From: Eremomyces bilateralis CBS 781.70
Lineage: Eukaryota; Ascomycota; Dothideomycetes; Eremomycetales; Eremomycetaceae
Assembly (NCBI RefSeq): GCF_010015585.1
Contig: NW_022985106.1
Coordinates: 1 to 64,000 of the forward strand
Reading direction: 5' to 3'
Length of the DNA: 64,000 nt
Below, in pieces: positions 23,401 through 35,316 of the stretch; the stretch's first letter is position 1, and the number at the start of each line of letters is the position of its first letter. Made by a program: the position numbers and the translations under genes. The notes beneath the pieces were generated by a model. The model made no database searches. It was not told the DNA's origin and was given only the letters and a program-made list of their open reading frames with translations.

Positions 23401-25162
23401 TTCTTGCGCCTGGAAGCCTTGGAGCGATCCAGGAAAGCAGCCGCATCACGGTCAATGCAAAGCAGGCTTGTAACAGACAAGCACCGTCCCAGGACAAGTC
23501 GGGGAGCAACCTTTGAGAGCATAAAAGCGCGAACAATCAAAACCGTGTGTCGTGTAAGCAGCCACGGTAAATTAGCCACGTCCTCCGTTCCTCGAACAAT
23601 AATAGCTCGTAAGGGACAAACAATAGCGCTCCATCTTGTCCCAGCAAATAGCCGCTATACCACCGAGAATAACGATGTCTTGATCAACGTTAATGGGGAA
23701 TCCGGTACGGCAATATTATCCAATCATCAGCCCATCCTCCATCCCTCCATTTCCTGGACGCGAATCCGTGCTCACCTCGCAGGCATATCCCCGCCTTCCC
23801 AGGTTGGAGATTTCACCAACCAGAGTGGTCAAGCAAAGGCAGCTGGCCTCTAATCTCTCTTCAGTGTTCTCTAACTCGACCTTAAGTCTTAAGTCTCACA
23901 GCTGCGCAGGATGGCCCGGGGCCCCGTCGCCCCCAGACCTTCTGGAAGGCGACTGAAAGCTTCCATGTGGTGGTCCCTTGCATCGTCAGACTCGTCGCGG
24001 ACTGGCGTGCATGGACGGAGGACCAGCTTTCCCCTGCGTTTCATGCGGATTTGGGGGGTCCATGCTGAGAATCTGAGATGTGGTGGACATGTGGCGTTGT
24101 GGACGGAGGAAGCATGTGTAACGATGCGAGATGTTTGGCTTGATGCTACCTAGTGGAGATGGATGGGGGAGGATTCTGGAAGTTTAGATAAGCGGACTGG
24201 AGATGAAAGTCGTTCGATGTAGAGCGATTCGTGATTCCCTGGCTGCGATTTCCTATGCTAAAGGATCAAAGATGAGAGAGAACGCGGGATGGGAAGTTCA
24301 CCGGCCCGACAATCATCGTGCCAGTCAATTCCGCCGTTGTCAGCCTGTAACAAGCTTGCAGCATCGCCTAAGCCATCGGCAGCAGGCCATCCAATCATAC
24401 GTGTGGCATAATTCTCTTGCCTCGATGGCCCCCGTGTCGGGTACATTGAGGTGGGCAGCATACCGTAGTCAACGCCTTCCTGGACTCAGGTCTCTAACGG
24501 GTTCCTAAACCTTCATGTTCCAGGAAGATGTGTTTCGGACCAATGAGTTGGGATGGAGCGATCTACCCGATCGGTAGGGGAATGGTGGGACGGAGTGAGA
24601 GGGAACGTGGTTCTTGCTGGAGGGACGAGCATAGAAATACCTTAAGTCGGTCCATGCTCATCGAGGCTCGGAAAGATTTAGAAATTCGTGATACTACATC
24701 TCTTCCTTATGTGAATCCGTCTCCCATGAATATTGGGTTAATACGAAGGAACCAAACCATCCTCACGCATACCATCTCTTTCGCGTGGGATGAATCTCTC
24801 CTGATAATACCGACCGAGCCTGCACGCCATCCAAGAATAGCAGATCGAGTAGAACCAATCACAAGAACACCAACGACCGAACCGAGGACTCGAACGGGAC
24901 AGAATCGAGGTTGCTTCTGCGTTTCGTAGAGCATTCCATACTGGATATCGATAGTCCGAGGGTCATTCTCCAAAGGATACCTTACAACAACAGGATACTG
25001 GATCCGATTGAAAGAAAAAGATACTGGACGAAAATTGGACATTTTGAGGCTTAAAGATTGCATGCAACTTGAAGTGAAGGATCGGGGGCGGATTTTTGGA
25101 GAGGTCACATCATCGTAATAAGGCGAAGTTACGGATTACCCAACACCCTTTCTTCGGTCTTC

Positions 25163-25193
25163 CTGGACTCCTGGACTCTGGACTCCTGGACTC
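25163..25193. repeat. TGGACTC short repeat, four copies
   Basis: TGGACTC recurs at 25164, 25172, 25179 and 25187. Small local repeat upstream of the C2H2 gene, with no evident role. Confidence 0.6.
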
Positions 25194-25653
25194 GTGACGG
25201 GATCCCCTCAGCTCGATTTGGAGAATAGCGGACCCCAACTTTGTTATTTTTCCATCTTGGGATCGTACTGGCTAAGCGTCTCCCGCCTAGCAGCATCACC
25301 AGTCACCAATCCTGGGTGGACCAACAGTGTTAGAGCAGCTGCACCACCCTGGCGGCACCAAGGCGGCAGCACCCCCGTCTTTCTCGGTCTTCCCCTGCCT
25401 GAGTACCGGGTCTTTAGCATCACCCATTCGGGCCATCCCCCCCCCCAGCCGCTGGCCTCTTGCCCTGCATCCATCTCCATTCACTCAGTCACGTCCGGAG
25501 GATTCACTCACGCTTCATCTACATCGTCCTCACTCTCCTCTCTCCTCTCCCCCCCAAAGTTCCTTCCTTTACTCTCTCCTTCGCCACCTCACCAAAGGCC
25601 TTTCTATTCCGATTTCCATCTTCCATCCTTGGATCCGGGGTTTTGATCAAAAG

Positions 25654-25923
25654 GTATGTATCCCGTTCCCTTTCCTTGTCTTGTCTATCGGGTGTGACAT
25701 GTTTGCACTCGACGCGCCCCCGAACGTTACCCAAGCGCTTTTCTTCTGTCGCAAAAAATTCTCCTTTTCACCGCCCGATGTACCTGTCGCTGCCTCCGAC
25801 CATCCGCCACCATCATCAACGCGTCCTTGCGGATGCTTCTCTCATTTGCTCTTCTCGTGCACTCTTCAACTTTCATCGGAAATCCGTGCCTTGTCACTAA
25901 CTTTCATCCCAAAAAGTTCCCAG
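25654..25923 (+). other. Possible 270-bp intron in the 5' leader of the C2H2 gene
   Basis: A strong donor AAAAG|GTATGT at 25654 is paired with a good branch site CACTAAC (about 25895-25901) and acceptor TTCCCAG ending at 25923. It would be spliced within the untranslated leader 445 bases before the start codon. Predicted from consensus alone. Confidence 0.4.
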
Positions 25924-26367
25924 TGACACCTCAGCATTGACCCATCGGCGGCCCCGTCTACCCCTTGAAGCGGTTCAACGGCGCCTCGAATACCGTTCCA
26001 TCACCACTCGGCTTTCACGATTCCACGATCTTAATATCATCGTTCCATCCAAACGGCCGTTTGACTGGCCTTGGGGTTCGAGAAAACACGCGACATTCCT
26101 CTTCCAAATCCCCTCCAAATCCTCCTCCAAACACAGCACGAGCTCGACCGCTCGTCGTGGCTTCCTGTTCGCCAATACATGCAGCATACCGCGTCCGACA
26201 ATAGACGTTAATCCACCTGCTTAATTCACTGGTGCGCTTCACCTCACCATTTCCTCGTCAGCACTGGGACTTCCCATTATCATCACACAAATACACGCGT
26301 CGCCTCAAATTCCTTTTGTGGAGGTTTTCTGCTGGTCCGTGGATCCAGCACATCGTCCCTATCCCCC

Positions 26368-27978
26368 ATGGCTACGAGCGTACTTCCACCTGTGATGGAA
26401 CTTGGCAACATTCTCAATACTAAATCATCCGTGGCAACTGCAGGTCATCATTACATTCAATTCGAGATGCAGTCCAGCATGCCCCACGATCTCCAGCCCC
26501 AAGCGCATTACTCTCCCGCACCCTACCTGAACGGCCGCATCAAGTCGGAGACGGGTTCCGAGCGCGGCGTGTCACCTCATCCATCCGAACATTCATCCCG
26601 ATACTCCTCACAACCCGCCCAACCGATGCCGAGTTATCCTCCTCCCATGCATAATGGCTACCCGAACGATATGCGATACAATTCCCCATCACACATGCCG
26701 GTCTCGGCTGCGACCCTCCTGAACAACTTCAACCAAAGCGCCCCTGCCGACTCCATGTACCAACCGCCGCCGCCCATGCCGCCACCACATCATCAAGACG
26801 TGCAAAATGGAACCAGCGCACCACCAAAGCCGGAAGGGCCACCAAAGGCATTTGCTTGCTCGACGTGCGGCAAAGGCTTCGCTCGACGAAGTGACTTGGC
26901 TCGTCATGGTATGCCTCGAAATCGGATCTTTTCCCACAAGTCAACAGTACTGACCTTTTCCAATAGAACGGATACATAGTGGTGTTCGTCCACACGTGTG
27001 TGACTACCCCAACTGTGGTAAACAGTTCATTCAACGGTCTGCGTTGACCGTTCATATGCGCGTTCATACTGGTGAGAAGCCGCACATGTGCGAGCGATGT
27101 GGAAAGGTAAGATCAACATTCACATCATTGTCTTCGCTTCATTAACATAAATGTAGCCGTTCAGTGACTCCAGCTCTTTGGCCCGCCATCGCCGTATCCA
27201 CTCTGGCAAACGTCCGTACAAGTGCCCATACGCCGATTGCCAAAAGACCTTCACCCGACGCACCACCCTCACCCGCCACCAAAACCATCATACGGGCACG
27301 GTTGAAGAAGCCGCCGCTGCGACAGCCGCTGCCCTTGCCTCTCGTGCATCTGCCCCCTCCCGCTCCGCTCGCTCCGACGTCGATGATTTCTCCGAGCACG
27401 CCTCTCCCCTCCCCACTCCCTCTCCTAATGAACGAACGCTCTCCCTTTCCCCGGCGGCCGGCATGCCCGTCGTCCCCAACATGCATCGCGGGCCCGGGCC
27501 CCAGGAATACACCTACATGAGCAACCTGGCCGGCGTGCCTCCCCACCTCCGCCCCACCATGCAACAACCCTCCCCGCGCTCCTCCCCCGCCCTAACCACG
27601 CAATCCTACAACTCCACCGTCTCCTCCGGTGGTCGTCCCTCGCTGACCTCCCACCCGTCCGCCTACGGACCGCCTCAGGTCCTCGAGCCACCCACCACCG
27701 CAAACCACCCGCACGGACAGACCAGCGGACCCGGCAGCGTGAACGGCAGCCCCCACATGGGCCACGTAGGATGGCAGAGCCCGTCGCAGCAACCGCTTCC
27801 TTCACCGGGCGCGGCGGACGGCTTCGTGTATCCGGAACCGGGATACGGACAGCAGGCGCCGAACATGTACTATCCGAACTCGAACATCCGGAGGCCGCAG
27901 AGCACCGAGCCGGATCAATATAATCCGAACCAGGCACGGATGGCGCACGATGTATGGGGGGCGACGACGGTGCAGTAA
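26368..27978 (+). CDS. C2H2 transcription factor with four zinc fingers
   Basis: Sequence-specific DNA-binding regulator; I could not name the orthologue. Three exons, 26368-26908, 26967-27106 and 27157-27978, give 500 residues. Introns are 58 bp (26909-26966) and 50 bp (27107-27156). The N-terminal 160 residues are Pro/Ser/Gln-rich. Four tandem fingers follow: [53 protein letters not shown] and [19 protein letters not shown]. Intron 1 splits finger 1 before its last His, and intron 2 falls inside finger 3. The C-terminal half is Pro/Ser-rich and low in complexity. Long leader, possible leader intron and very large upstream region suggest heavily regulated expression. Confidence 0.9.
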
Positions 27979-30075
27979 TTGTGCAGAGGTGCGATCGATG
28001 TCGTCGTATGGATTATATGGACCGACGTGGCGTGAAAGGAGCGGACAACATGGCATAAGGGCACTACTGGCGCGTTTTTTCCTTTTTTGAATCATCTTCA
28101 TTCCGTTCCCATCTTGTATTTGTAGACCTTGTACGATTACGGCGGAAGGGCGCGAAAGAAAAAAGGGGACACGGAAACCGGATTCGGGCATTCATCGTCT
28201 TTTTTCCTCCTGCTTTTTCATGTCAACTTTGCTTCGAGTTTTTTCTCTCAAAAACTTCCTTTCTCTGTATCGCGGACTGATACCCCCCGCGGATTTGTAC
28301 GACGTTTCTTTTGATAATTCGGAGAACTTTCCGGGCTCATCATCCTGTCATTACTACGACTACTACTACTATCACACGCCAACCGCTCCTCGGCAACCCC
28401 TAGAATATCTCCTATTGTATCTGTGTGCCTTCCCTACTTACATGTGTCTTTTTTCCCTTTTCTGTTTGGTTTCGATCGTCGATGGTTCGCGAGAGGGCGG
28501 AGTTTTCGCCGGTCTCGGGATTGATATGGGGATTTCGGTCTCGTCCCCTTTTACACGGATTACCATCTCGCGTGCTGCGCTGCAACAACTGTACTGTACC
28601 GCGTCTCCCGTTCCCGAACCCATCTTTTTCTCTGTGAGAGTAACACTTAATTTGCAAAATACACGGCTCAATATCGACGCGGGATGATGTCGGGTGAGGT
28701 GACAGCAACGGATGGACGAGGATTGCAAGACGTCGAAGACCAAGAGGATCAAAAGGGGTGGCAAGAGTGATTGATGCGAACTAATCAGACGGGCCTTTGG
28801 TATTCTCACATGTGGAGTGCGTGGGACATGGGCCGCAGGGCCTGTGGTTATTAGTGAAATATGAGTTTCTTTTATAATGCTTCATTCATGGTTGCTATTG
28901 TTGACGGGTGATTGATATGTGAATGTCGGTACCTTGTGATTGGAATACCGGATTCAATATGAATGGGAGCCATGGGCCATCTATCTACGGTACTCCTACG
29001 ATCTTGTATACTTTACTATACGATCCAAGACTCCTGGTAATATGGTATACATCGGGTACTTTCACCAGGTACTATCACCAAGTACTATCACCATGCACAA
29101 CCACTGTTCATTCAATCCGACATTGGAAAGCCGTGTCCTCGTTTTTAAACCTTGATGATTCCCCTCTCCTTTGAAATTCTCTAAACCCCAACTTCCATTA
29201 CAGAGGACTGGAGCGAGAGTTTGGGGGATATCTACGGAGTAGAGAATCATATAACTATCCAAAGACGATCCGATAATTTTCCCCATTGATCGACACTGGT
29301 ACCTGAGCGACCATCCTCCGATCCTCTCCCAATTACCTAATTCCAACCCCACCGTTATTATTTCAGATTGCAGTGGTTCTTGGCCTGCCTAGAGTCCACG
29401 ACGCTCACTCGCCACATCCCAGAATCTGTACGGTCATCTATGATCTATCAGCGCTGAGTTGCTGACGCACGCGGCGCCACGTTTGACGACGACGCTCGTG
29501 CTGTCGTCTGTTCCATCGCTCTGCATCGCCAAATCCATCGATAAAGCTGTGACATCCGCGCGACCAACTCCCAACGAGCCACAAGACTTAAAGCTCCAGG
29601 ATTTACCTATTTGGATTGCGTGTGCACCCAACATTGGTTACGAATTGTGACAGTTGTGTCGGACTTGGGCGCACGGCCGGTGACGGAGGAAGCCTTTAGC
29701 GGGTTAGCCCTTATTAGTGGAGCAGCAGAGCGTTGACCTCACCGACGCCTCACAACCTCACATCCGACTTCACTCGGCTCCAGCACTACTGATACTACCA
29801 TCGCGTCATCACTTGTTCATTTCAACTCTTAATTTCACACTCCTGCTCCTGTGCCCACACATATTCCAGGTCGCTCCGATCAACCACCGCTTCGGCCCAA
29901 CGATAGCGAGGAGCCACCGCCGCATTCGATACCCGGATTTCACTCCCTTGACTTGCGGTGCCCGACCCGCCGAACTCCTTGGACACCCCGAACGACGAGC
30001 AAGCGACGGAAACCCAGCGACGTACACGCCAACGCGATTCTAGTGCGCAACCGGGAACACGACTAGCGAACCGCC
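27979..30075. other. 2.1-kb intergenic region between the C2H2 gene and epsin
   Basis: No gene recognised. A T/C-rich 3' flank of the C2H2 gene covers about 28070-28460. A 13-bp tandem repeat lies at 29055-29093. The last 200 bases are the epsin leader. Confidence 0.5.
29055..29093. repeat. 13-bp tandem repeat, three copies
   Basis: GGTACTTTCACCA, GGTACTATCACCA and AGTACTATCACCA lie end to end, with one change per copy. Confidence 0.75.
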
Positions 30076-32085
30076 ATGTCGAAGGTCGTGCGGAGCGTGA
30101 AGAATGTCACGAAGGGGTATTCGACCCCAGAGATCAAGGTCCGGAATGGTGAGTTGATGCGAGATGATGCCGCTCCCCAGATCGGAGAGAGGCGGATGAT
30201 GCGAACGGAAAATGGATGGTGGCTGACGATGGCGTGCAGCGACAAGCAATGATCCGTGGGGACCGGTTGGCGGGGATATGGCGGAGATCGCACAGATGAC
30301 CTTCAATGAGTGAGTTGCTTTCCCTGCCAGATATTCTTCGAGTCGCGACACCGGATGGCGTCTGCAGGAATACGACGAATGTCCAAGCTCGAGGTGTAGA
30401 TTATGGCTAACGTCTGGGACAGCTCTCAAACGTTCCAGCATATCATGGACATGCTTGACAAGCGATTGAACGATAAAGGGAAGAACTGGCGCCACGTCCT
30501 CAAGTCGCTGAAGGTGTTGGATTATATCCTGCATGAAGGATCCGAGTTGGTGGTGACGTGGGCGCGAAAGAACATTTACATCATCCGAACGTTGAGGGAA
30601 TTCCAACATATCGACGAGGATGGGAGAGATGTGGGGCAGAACAGTATGGATTGGCGCTACTTGACATGGTGATATGGCACTAATCGTTAATCGCCAGTCC
30701 GCGTCTCCGCGAAGGAACTCACCGCCCTCATCATGGACGAGGAGAGACTCCGCGTCGAGCGACAGGATCGCAAGTCGTGGAAATCCCGTGTGACCGGCAT
30801 CGAGGAATTCGGGCCCCGAGGCAGCGGGGACGGTGACGCACCCTACGAGGAGCCCCGCCGGGCACGCACGGGCGAACGTCGCCCGCGTCGCAATGATGAA
30901 GAAGATCTGGAATACAAGCTAGCGATCGAAGCGAGCATGAACGAGGCGGAAGAGGAGGCGAAGCGACGCGCCAAGGCCACTGGCACCGAAGACGATGCCG
31001 ATCTACAGAAGGCGCTCAATCTCAGCCGCGAGGAAGAGGAACGCCGTCGGAAAGAGTTGGAGGATTCGAACAATTCCCTCCTGATCGACGATTCGACGCC
31101 GGCCTCGCAACCGGCCCAGGCGCAGCCTACGGGATGGAACCAGGGATATCAGCAACAAGGCGCGGTGGACTGGTATGGCAATCTTCTCAATCAGCAGCAA
31201 CAGCAGCAGCAGCCACAGCCGACCGGATTTATGGCCGCGCAACAAACCGGAATGCCAGGCTACGCCAATGGTTTCGGATATCAGCCAGCGCAACCCACCG
31301 GTTACGACCTCAACCAGCAGAGCCAACCGTACGTGCAACCGCAGCAGACCGCCTTTGGGACGACCAATCCATACGCTCAACAAGCGTCGCAACAGCCGCA
31401 ACCAGCGCAACCAACCAATGGCTTCGGCGACTTCGGCAGCCAACAACAGCAACAGAACCTGTCTCCCGGTACGAACAACCCATGGGCCGGCACCTCGAAC
31501 ACCACCGACTCCCTCCAACCGCAACCGACCGGCAGCAACAACCCCTTCGCGCAACCCTCCTTCGCTCGCCCCTCCACCGCCCAACCCCGCCTCACCAACC
31601 CCCTCACCTCCCTCGACGAATCCAAACCCACCACCTTCCCCACCACCTACACCCAACCCACCCCCTTCACCCAACCCTCCCCCTTCACCCAACCCTCCTC
31701 CAACCCCTTCCCCTCCCCACCCCCCCAACAACAACCCCAACCCCACCCCTCCGACCCCCACCACGCCCGCCTCAACACCCTCCTCGCCTCCGGCGACGGC
31801 CAAGACACCTTCGGCAACGTCGGCGACCTGCGCATCCCTGCGCAGCACACCGCGCCCGGAACCTTCGTCAACAGCGCCGGCGCCGGTATCAACGCCCTCG
31901 GCGCGAACCAGACGGGGAACAACCCGTTTATGCAGGGACAGTTTACGGGAGTGGGTGGCGGACCCGGGCAACAGCGCGTGGCGCCCGCGCAGACGGGGCC
32001 GGCGGCGGGGTATGGAGGGTCGGCTAATCCGTTTGGGAGGGGGCAGGGGCAGGGAGGGCCGGGGACAAGTTTGATTGATTTGTGA
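30076..32085 (+). CDS. ent1: Epsin, ENTH-domain endocytic adaptor
   Basis: Binds PI(4,5)P2, ubiquitinated cargo, Eps15-type proteins and clathrin during endocytosis. Four exons, 30076-30148, 30240-30309, 30423-30643 and 30698-32085, give 583 residues. Introns are 91, 113 and 54 bp. The ENTH domain covers about 10-145, with KNWRHVLKSLKVLDY and ARKNIYIIRTLREFQ. Two ubiquitin-interacting motifs follow: DLEYKLAIEASMNEAEEE and DLQKALNLSREEEE. A Gln/Pro-rich linker includes a polyglutamine run (31191-31220). NPF motifs occur in NNPFAQP, SNPFPSP, NNPFMQG and ANPFGRG. The C-terminus LIDL is a clathrin box. All hallmark modules are present in order. It is convergent with srp40. Confidence 0.95.
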
Positions 32086-33170
32086 CGGGGATGATAGGTG
32101 GGTGAGATGGAAGAAAGGAAATGGAGAAGTGGATGAGAGTTCTTGCCTTTTGTTCGATGATTTCGCCGTGGTGCTATACGTCGCGTGGGACGGGACGACG
32201 GCACGGTCCCGTCGTTTCGTCGAGTTGGAAGCCTATTCTTTTCTGCTACGCCTCGCTTGCATGGATGTGGATGGACGTCCCGCAATGTTTTGTCGGGTTG
32301 GATTTCTACGGTCCGCCCTTTCGGGTCGAGGGGCCGTTCTGATCGCCGAGTTTCAACGCGCCTTTCTGAGTCAAGGGGATTGACCCGGAGGGATCGTTTG
32401 ACAGGTTCGAGTTTTCTTTTGTTGATGGGCTGTGGGTTTGGTTTGGGATAGAGACGGACAGACAGACAGACCGAATGGATGCCTGTGCGAAGTTTTACCT
32501 GAAGTTTTACCTGACGAAGGGGGGAGAAATCTCTCCGCTGAACAATCTATCGTTGTGTTTCGAAGCCCCTGGGCTAAACTTGATAAATTTATACCTGGTT
32601 TCGTTCGGATCGAGTAATCATCTTATCGAGTGTTTAATCATGAGCATATAGTAGTAGTATCGCCTCCCTGATCCGGATAGAGGATTGTAGGGACCTAACC
32701 GCGGTTTATATCGTAGATTTTACTTTGACCTCCCGACAAGAAGAATTAGAAACTTGCGAGCCTCTGAGGGTTGAGGCGGGTTGAAATGGATTGGTTCTCG
32801 AAGAAAAGGGACGGCATCGTCATCGAATTGTTCAATGTATTGCGCTCTATGGTACGCATCTTGTCGATTCTACTCCAACAACTCCATTTATTCGAAGAAA
32901 CACCTTTTGCCTTTCGGCTTTTGCCTGCTCTCGCTCCTCCCGTTCGTCAATCAAAACCATGCACCCGGCAATGTAGCGGAATACGACATGCCAGGCAACC
33001 CCCCAGACGCAAATTCAAAGTCCGGACCAGAATCCTCAAACAACCCCATAACCTCCAAGTAATCCTCCTCAAAGTCGCTGTAAGGCGGTTCCGAGCCACT
33101 GCGATCCATCTCACTCTTCTGCTTCTTCACCGGCTCCTGCTTCTTCTCTACACACATCGACATTCAGCAA
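32086..33170. other. Convergent intergenic region between epsin and srp40
   Basis: 1.1 kb holding two 3' flanks. A 12-bp direct duplication (GAAGTTTTACCT, 32489-32512) and a short GACA run (about 32455-32470) are present. A 70-codon minus-strand frame at 32951-33163 is acidic but unrecognised and follows the srp40 stop; I treat it as 3' flank. Confidence 0.45.
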
Positions 33171-34631
33171 TCAATCATCAAACTTGATCCCATTGAACGA
33201 CGCCGTATCAATATACCCACCCCGATACGCCCCCCGCTTCTTCTTATTCTTCTCCTTCGTGAACCCCTTCCCCTTCGTCACCGACAGGTCCTCGTACGCC
33301 CGGTTCGCATAGTCGTACGGCACGTACTTATTCGACGCGAACTTTCCGTCGACCTTTGTGTCGGCGGGGATGCGGGAGAACCGGGCCTGAGGCGTCCTTT
33401 TGCCGCTGTTGTTGCCGGCGGTGGGAGTGGGGGCGCCGCTCGCGGGCGAGGGGAAGGCGATGCCGCTTTCCCGGCGGATCTGCGCGCCAGGGGTGTCGAT
33501 GGCGTCGAGCATGGCGCGGCGGGAGGGGTGGAAATTGGGCGACGAGGTGCGTTCGAGGGTTTGGCTGGAGTCGGAGGAGTCCTTGCGGGTCAGAGATGGG
33601 CGGGCGGAAGATTTGGGGGTCGCTTCGACTTTGGGCTGGTTGGGGGTCTTCGGTTTCGGTTCGGCCTTCTGCTTGGGGGTCTTCGGTTTCGCTTTGGCGC
33701 TGTCAGAGTCGCTGTCGGAAGAGTCGCTGCCGGAGTCACTGCTGGAATCATCGCTGGAGGAGCTGCTTGATTTGTCTGCTTCGGAGTCGGACGAAGAGTC
33801 GGATGAGCTGGTTTTCTTCTCGCTCTCGGATTCGTCGTCGGAACTGGAACTGTCGCTTGAGGAGCTGGAGCTGTCCTTGACGGGTGCGGCAGCGGCGGAT
33901 TTCACCGAGGCAGAAGATCCGGTGGAAGTAGAGGAGTCGGAATCGGAGTCGGATTCGGAAGAGCTCGACGAGCTGGGCGACTGAACTCGTGCGCGCTTCT
34001 GCTTCGGCGCGCTGGACGCAGACGAGTCGGAGCTGGAGCTGGAGTCGGACGCAGAGCTAGACGATGAGGACTCGGAAGACACGGATTCGGAGCGTTTGCG
34101 CTTGAGGGAAGCAGCGGGTTTGGTCTCGACTTTTTCCTCTTTTTCCTCGGACTCGGACGACGACTCGGACGACGACTCGGAGGACGACTCGGACGACGAC
34201 TCTGAAGACGAGTTCGCCTCGGACTCATCCGTCAGGTTCATGCTCTTGCTGGGTTCATCCTCCTCGGCTTCTGATTCCGATTCCGAACTGGAATCCTCTT
34301 TCTTCGAGGTACCAGGGATAGCCTGGTCAATCTCGCGATCCTCCTGCCATTCATCAAATATCTCCTTCAGCTTAGGAAGGCTTTTCGCGGTGTCCTTCAA
34401 AGGCACTTCCTTCTCCTCGGCCACCTTCTTGAGTTTTAGCGCCGCGCCAGTATAGCCGTGTTCGTGGAGGAATTGGTGAACGAGGCCGACAAGTGCCGGA
34501 GGAGCGGCCTCAGATTTGGCTGGTTTTTGCTGGACGGTTTTCGGTTCGGCTTGTTTCTTGGTTTTAGACGCAACTGAGCCTTTCGGACGATCTTTGCGAC
34601 CTTGGGCCTTGACTTTCTTTTCGGAGGCCAT
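33171..34631 (-). CDS. srp40: Srp40/Nopp140-type nucleolar phosphoprotein
   Basis: Nucleolar chaperone-like protein associated with box C/D and H/ACA snoRNPs and rRNA synthesis. Single exon, 486 residues. A LisH-like motif (about 45-80, LVGLVHQFLHEHGYTGAALK) lies near the N-terminus. A long central block alternates acidic-serine runs (casein kinase 2-type sites) with Lys/Pro-rich segments. The conserved SRP40 C-terminal domain begins near PQARFSRIPADTKVDGKF and ends in ASFNGIKFDD. Low-complexity GACGACTCG-type codon repeats at about 34150-34210 encode part of the serine block and may vary in length. It is divergent from sec3. Confidence 0.93.
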   Translation of the reverse strand: MASEKKVKAQGRKDRPKGSVASKTKKQAEPKTVQQKPAKSEAAPPALVGLVHQFLHEHGYTGAALKLKKVAEEKEVPLKDTAKSLPKLKEIFDEWQEDREIDQAIPGTSKKEDSSSESESEAEEDEPSKSMNLTDESEANSSSESSSESSSESSSESSSESEEKEEKVETKPAASLKRKRSESVSSESSSSSSASDSSSSSDSSASSAPKQKRARVQSPSSSSSSESDSDSDSSTSTGSSASVKSAAAAPVKDSSSSSSDSSSSDDESESEKKTSSSDSSSDSEADKSSSSSSDDSSSDSGSDSSDSDSDSAKAKPKTPKQKAEPKPKTPNQPKVEATPKSSARPSLTRKDSSDSSQTLERTSSPNFHPSRRAMLDAIDTPGAQIRRESGIAFPSPASGAPTPTAGNNSGKRTPQARFSRIPADTKVDGKFASNKYVPYDYANRAYEDLSVTKGKGFTKEKNKKKRGAYRGGYIDTASFNGIKFDD

Positions 34632-35316
34632 CTCGAGAGCTCTAGAAAACTGGCAGATCCCAAAAAGTGGTGGCGTAACTTAGCGAGTGTCGGGAACAAA
34701 GAGCCAACGTGATTTTGGGAGGGTTAAGGTTTGTGTGAGTGAGCGGAAGGAAAAAGGAAAGTTTGATATCGCGAAAGATGAAATGTGAAAAAAATTGGGG
34801 GTGAAGCAAAGTTTGGGACCAGGGTGTTCGCTATTTTCTTGAACTAGTCCATATAAGGTAAAGCGCTGTAAATAATGTTTATGCCTGAGGCTACAAGGTG
34901 TCTTCATCTCCAGCTGGTTGTGTCGTGCTACGGCCGAATACGTGACGTCCGCGTTGCTAGACATCACGTCCGCCTTCAATACCATGATCATCAGAACTTG
35001 ATATCTAGACGTCTGGAGCTGAGCTGGCAAACCACTCCGCTTCTTCATCGTCCGCCATTGCTCCTCTCAATTGGATTTCACACAGAGCTACCCAATTTGG
35101 ATATCGCACTCCTTTACCAGTTAACCATTCCCATCCGGCATCCGGCCGTCCAGGAGAGCAGAGAGTGTTCACCTACCCAGACGAATCGCATGATGATCCC
35201 CGCGACCATTCACCGAACGCTGGATCCAAGACCCTGATCATACACTGAGTGGAAGGCTATGAGTTGAGATTGCGCTCGAAAAAGTTATCTCCCACATTAC
35301 TGCGCTTCAATAGGGG
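34632..35316. other. Divergent promoter region of srp40 and sec3
   Basis: 685 bases between opposite start codons. No coding signal and no clear TATA box. Both genes encode housekeeping functions. Confidence 0.5.

Larger units (their letters stand above)
20434..26367. other. 5.9-kb region with no convincing gene; distal part is the leader of the C2H2 gene
   Basis: Long open frames exist (the longest, 21088-21885 plus strand, has 265 codons) but lack recognisable domains, typical composition or supporting splice sites. Pyrimidine-rich tracts at about 25480-25620 and 26090-26150 suggest transcription start and leader of the downstream regulator. Several upstream ATGs occur in that leader. A non-coding RNA cannot be excluded. 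Confidence 0.45.

Noticed and set aside
32951-33163. 70-codon acidic minus-strand frame just after srp40
   Set aside because: Could be a small gene, but no homologous features and position in the srp40 3' flank make chance more likely.
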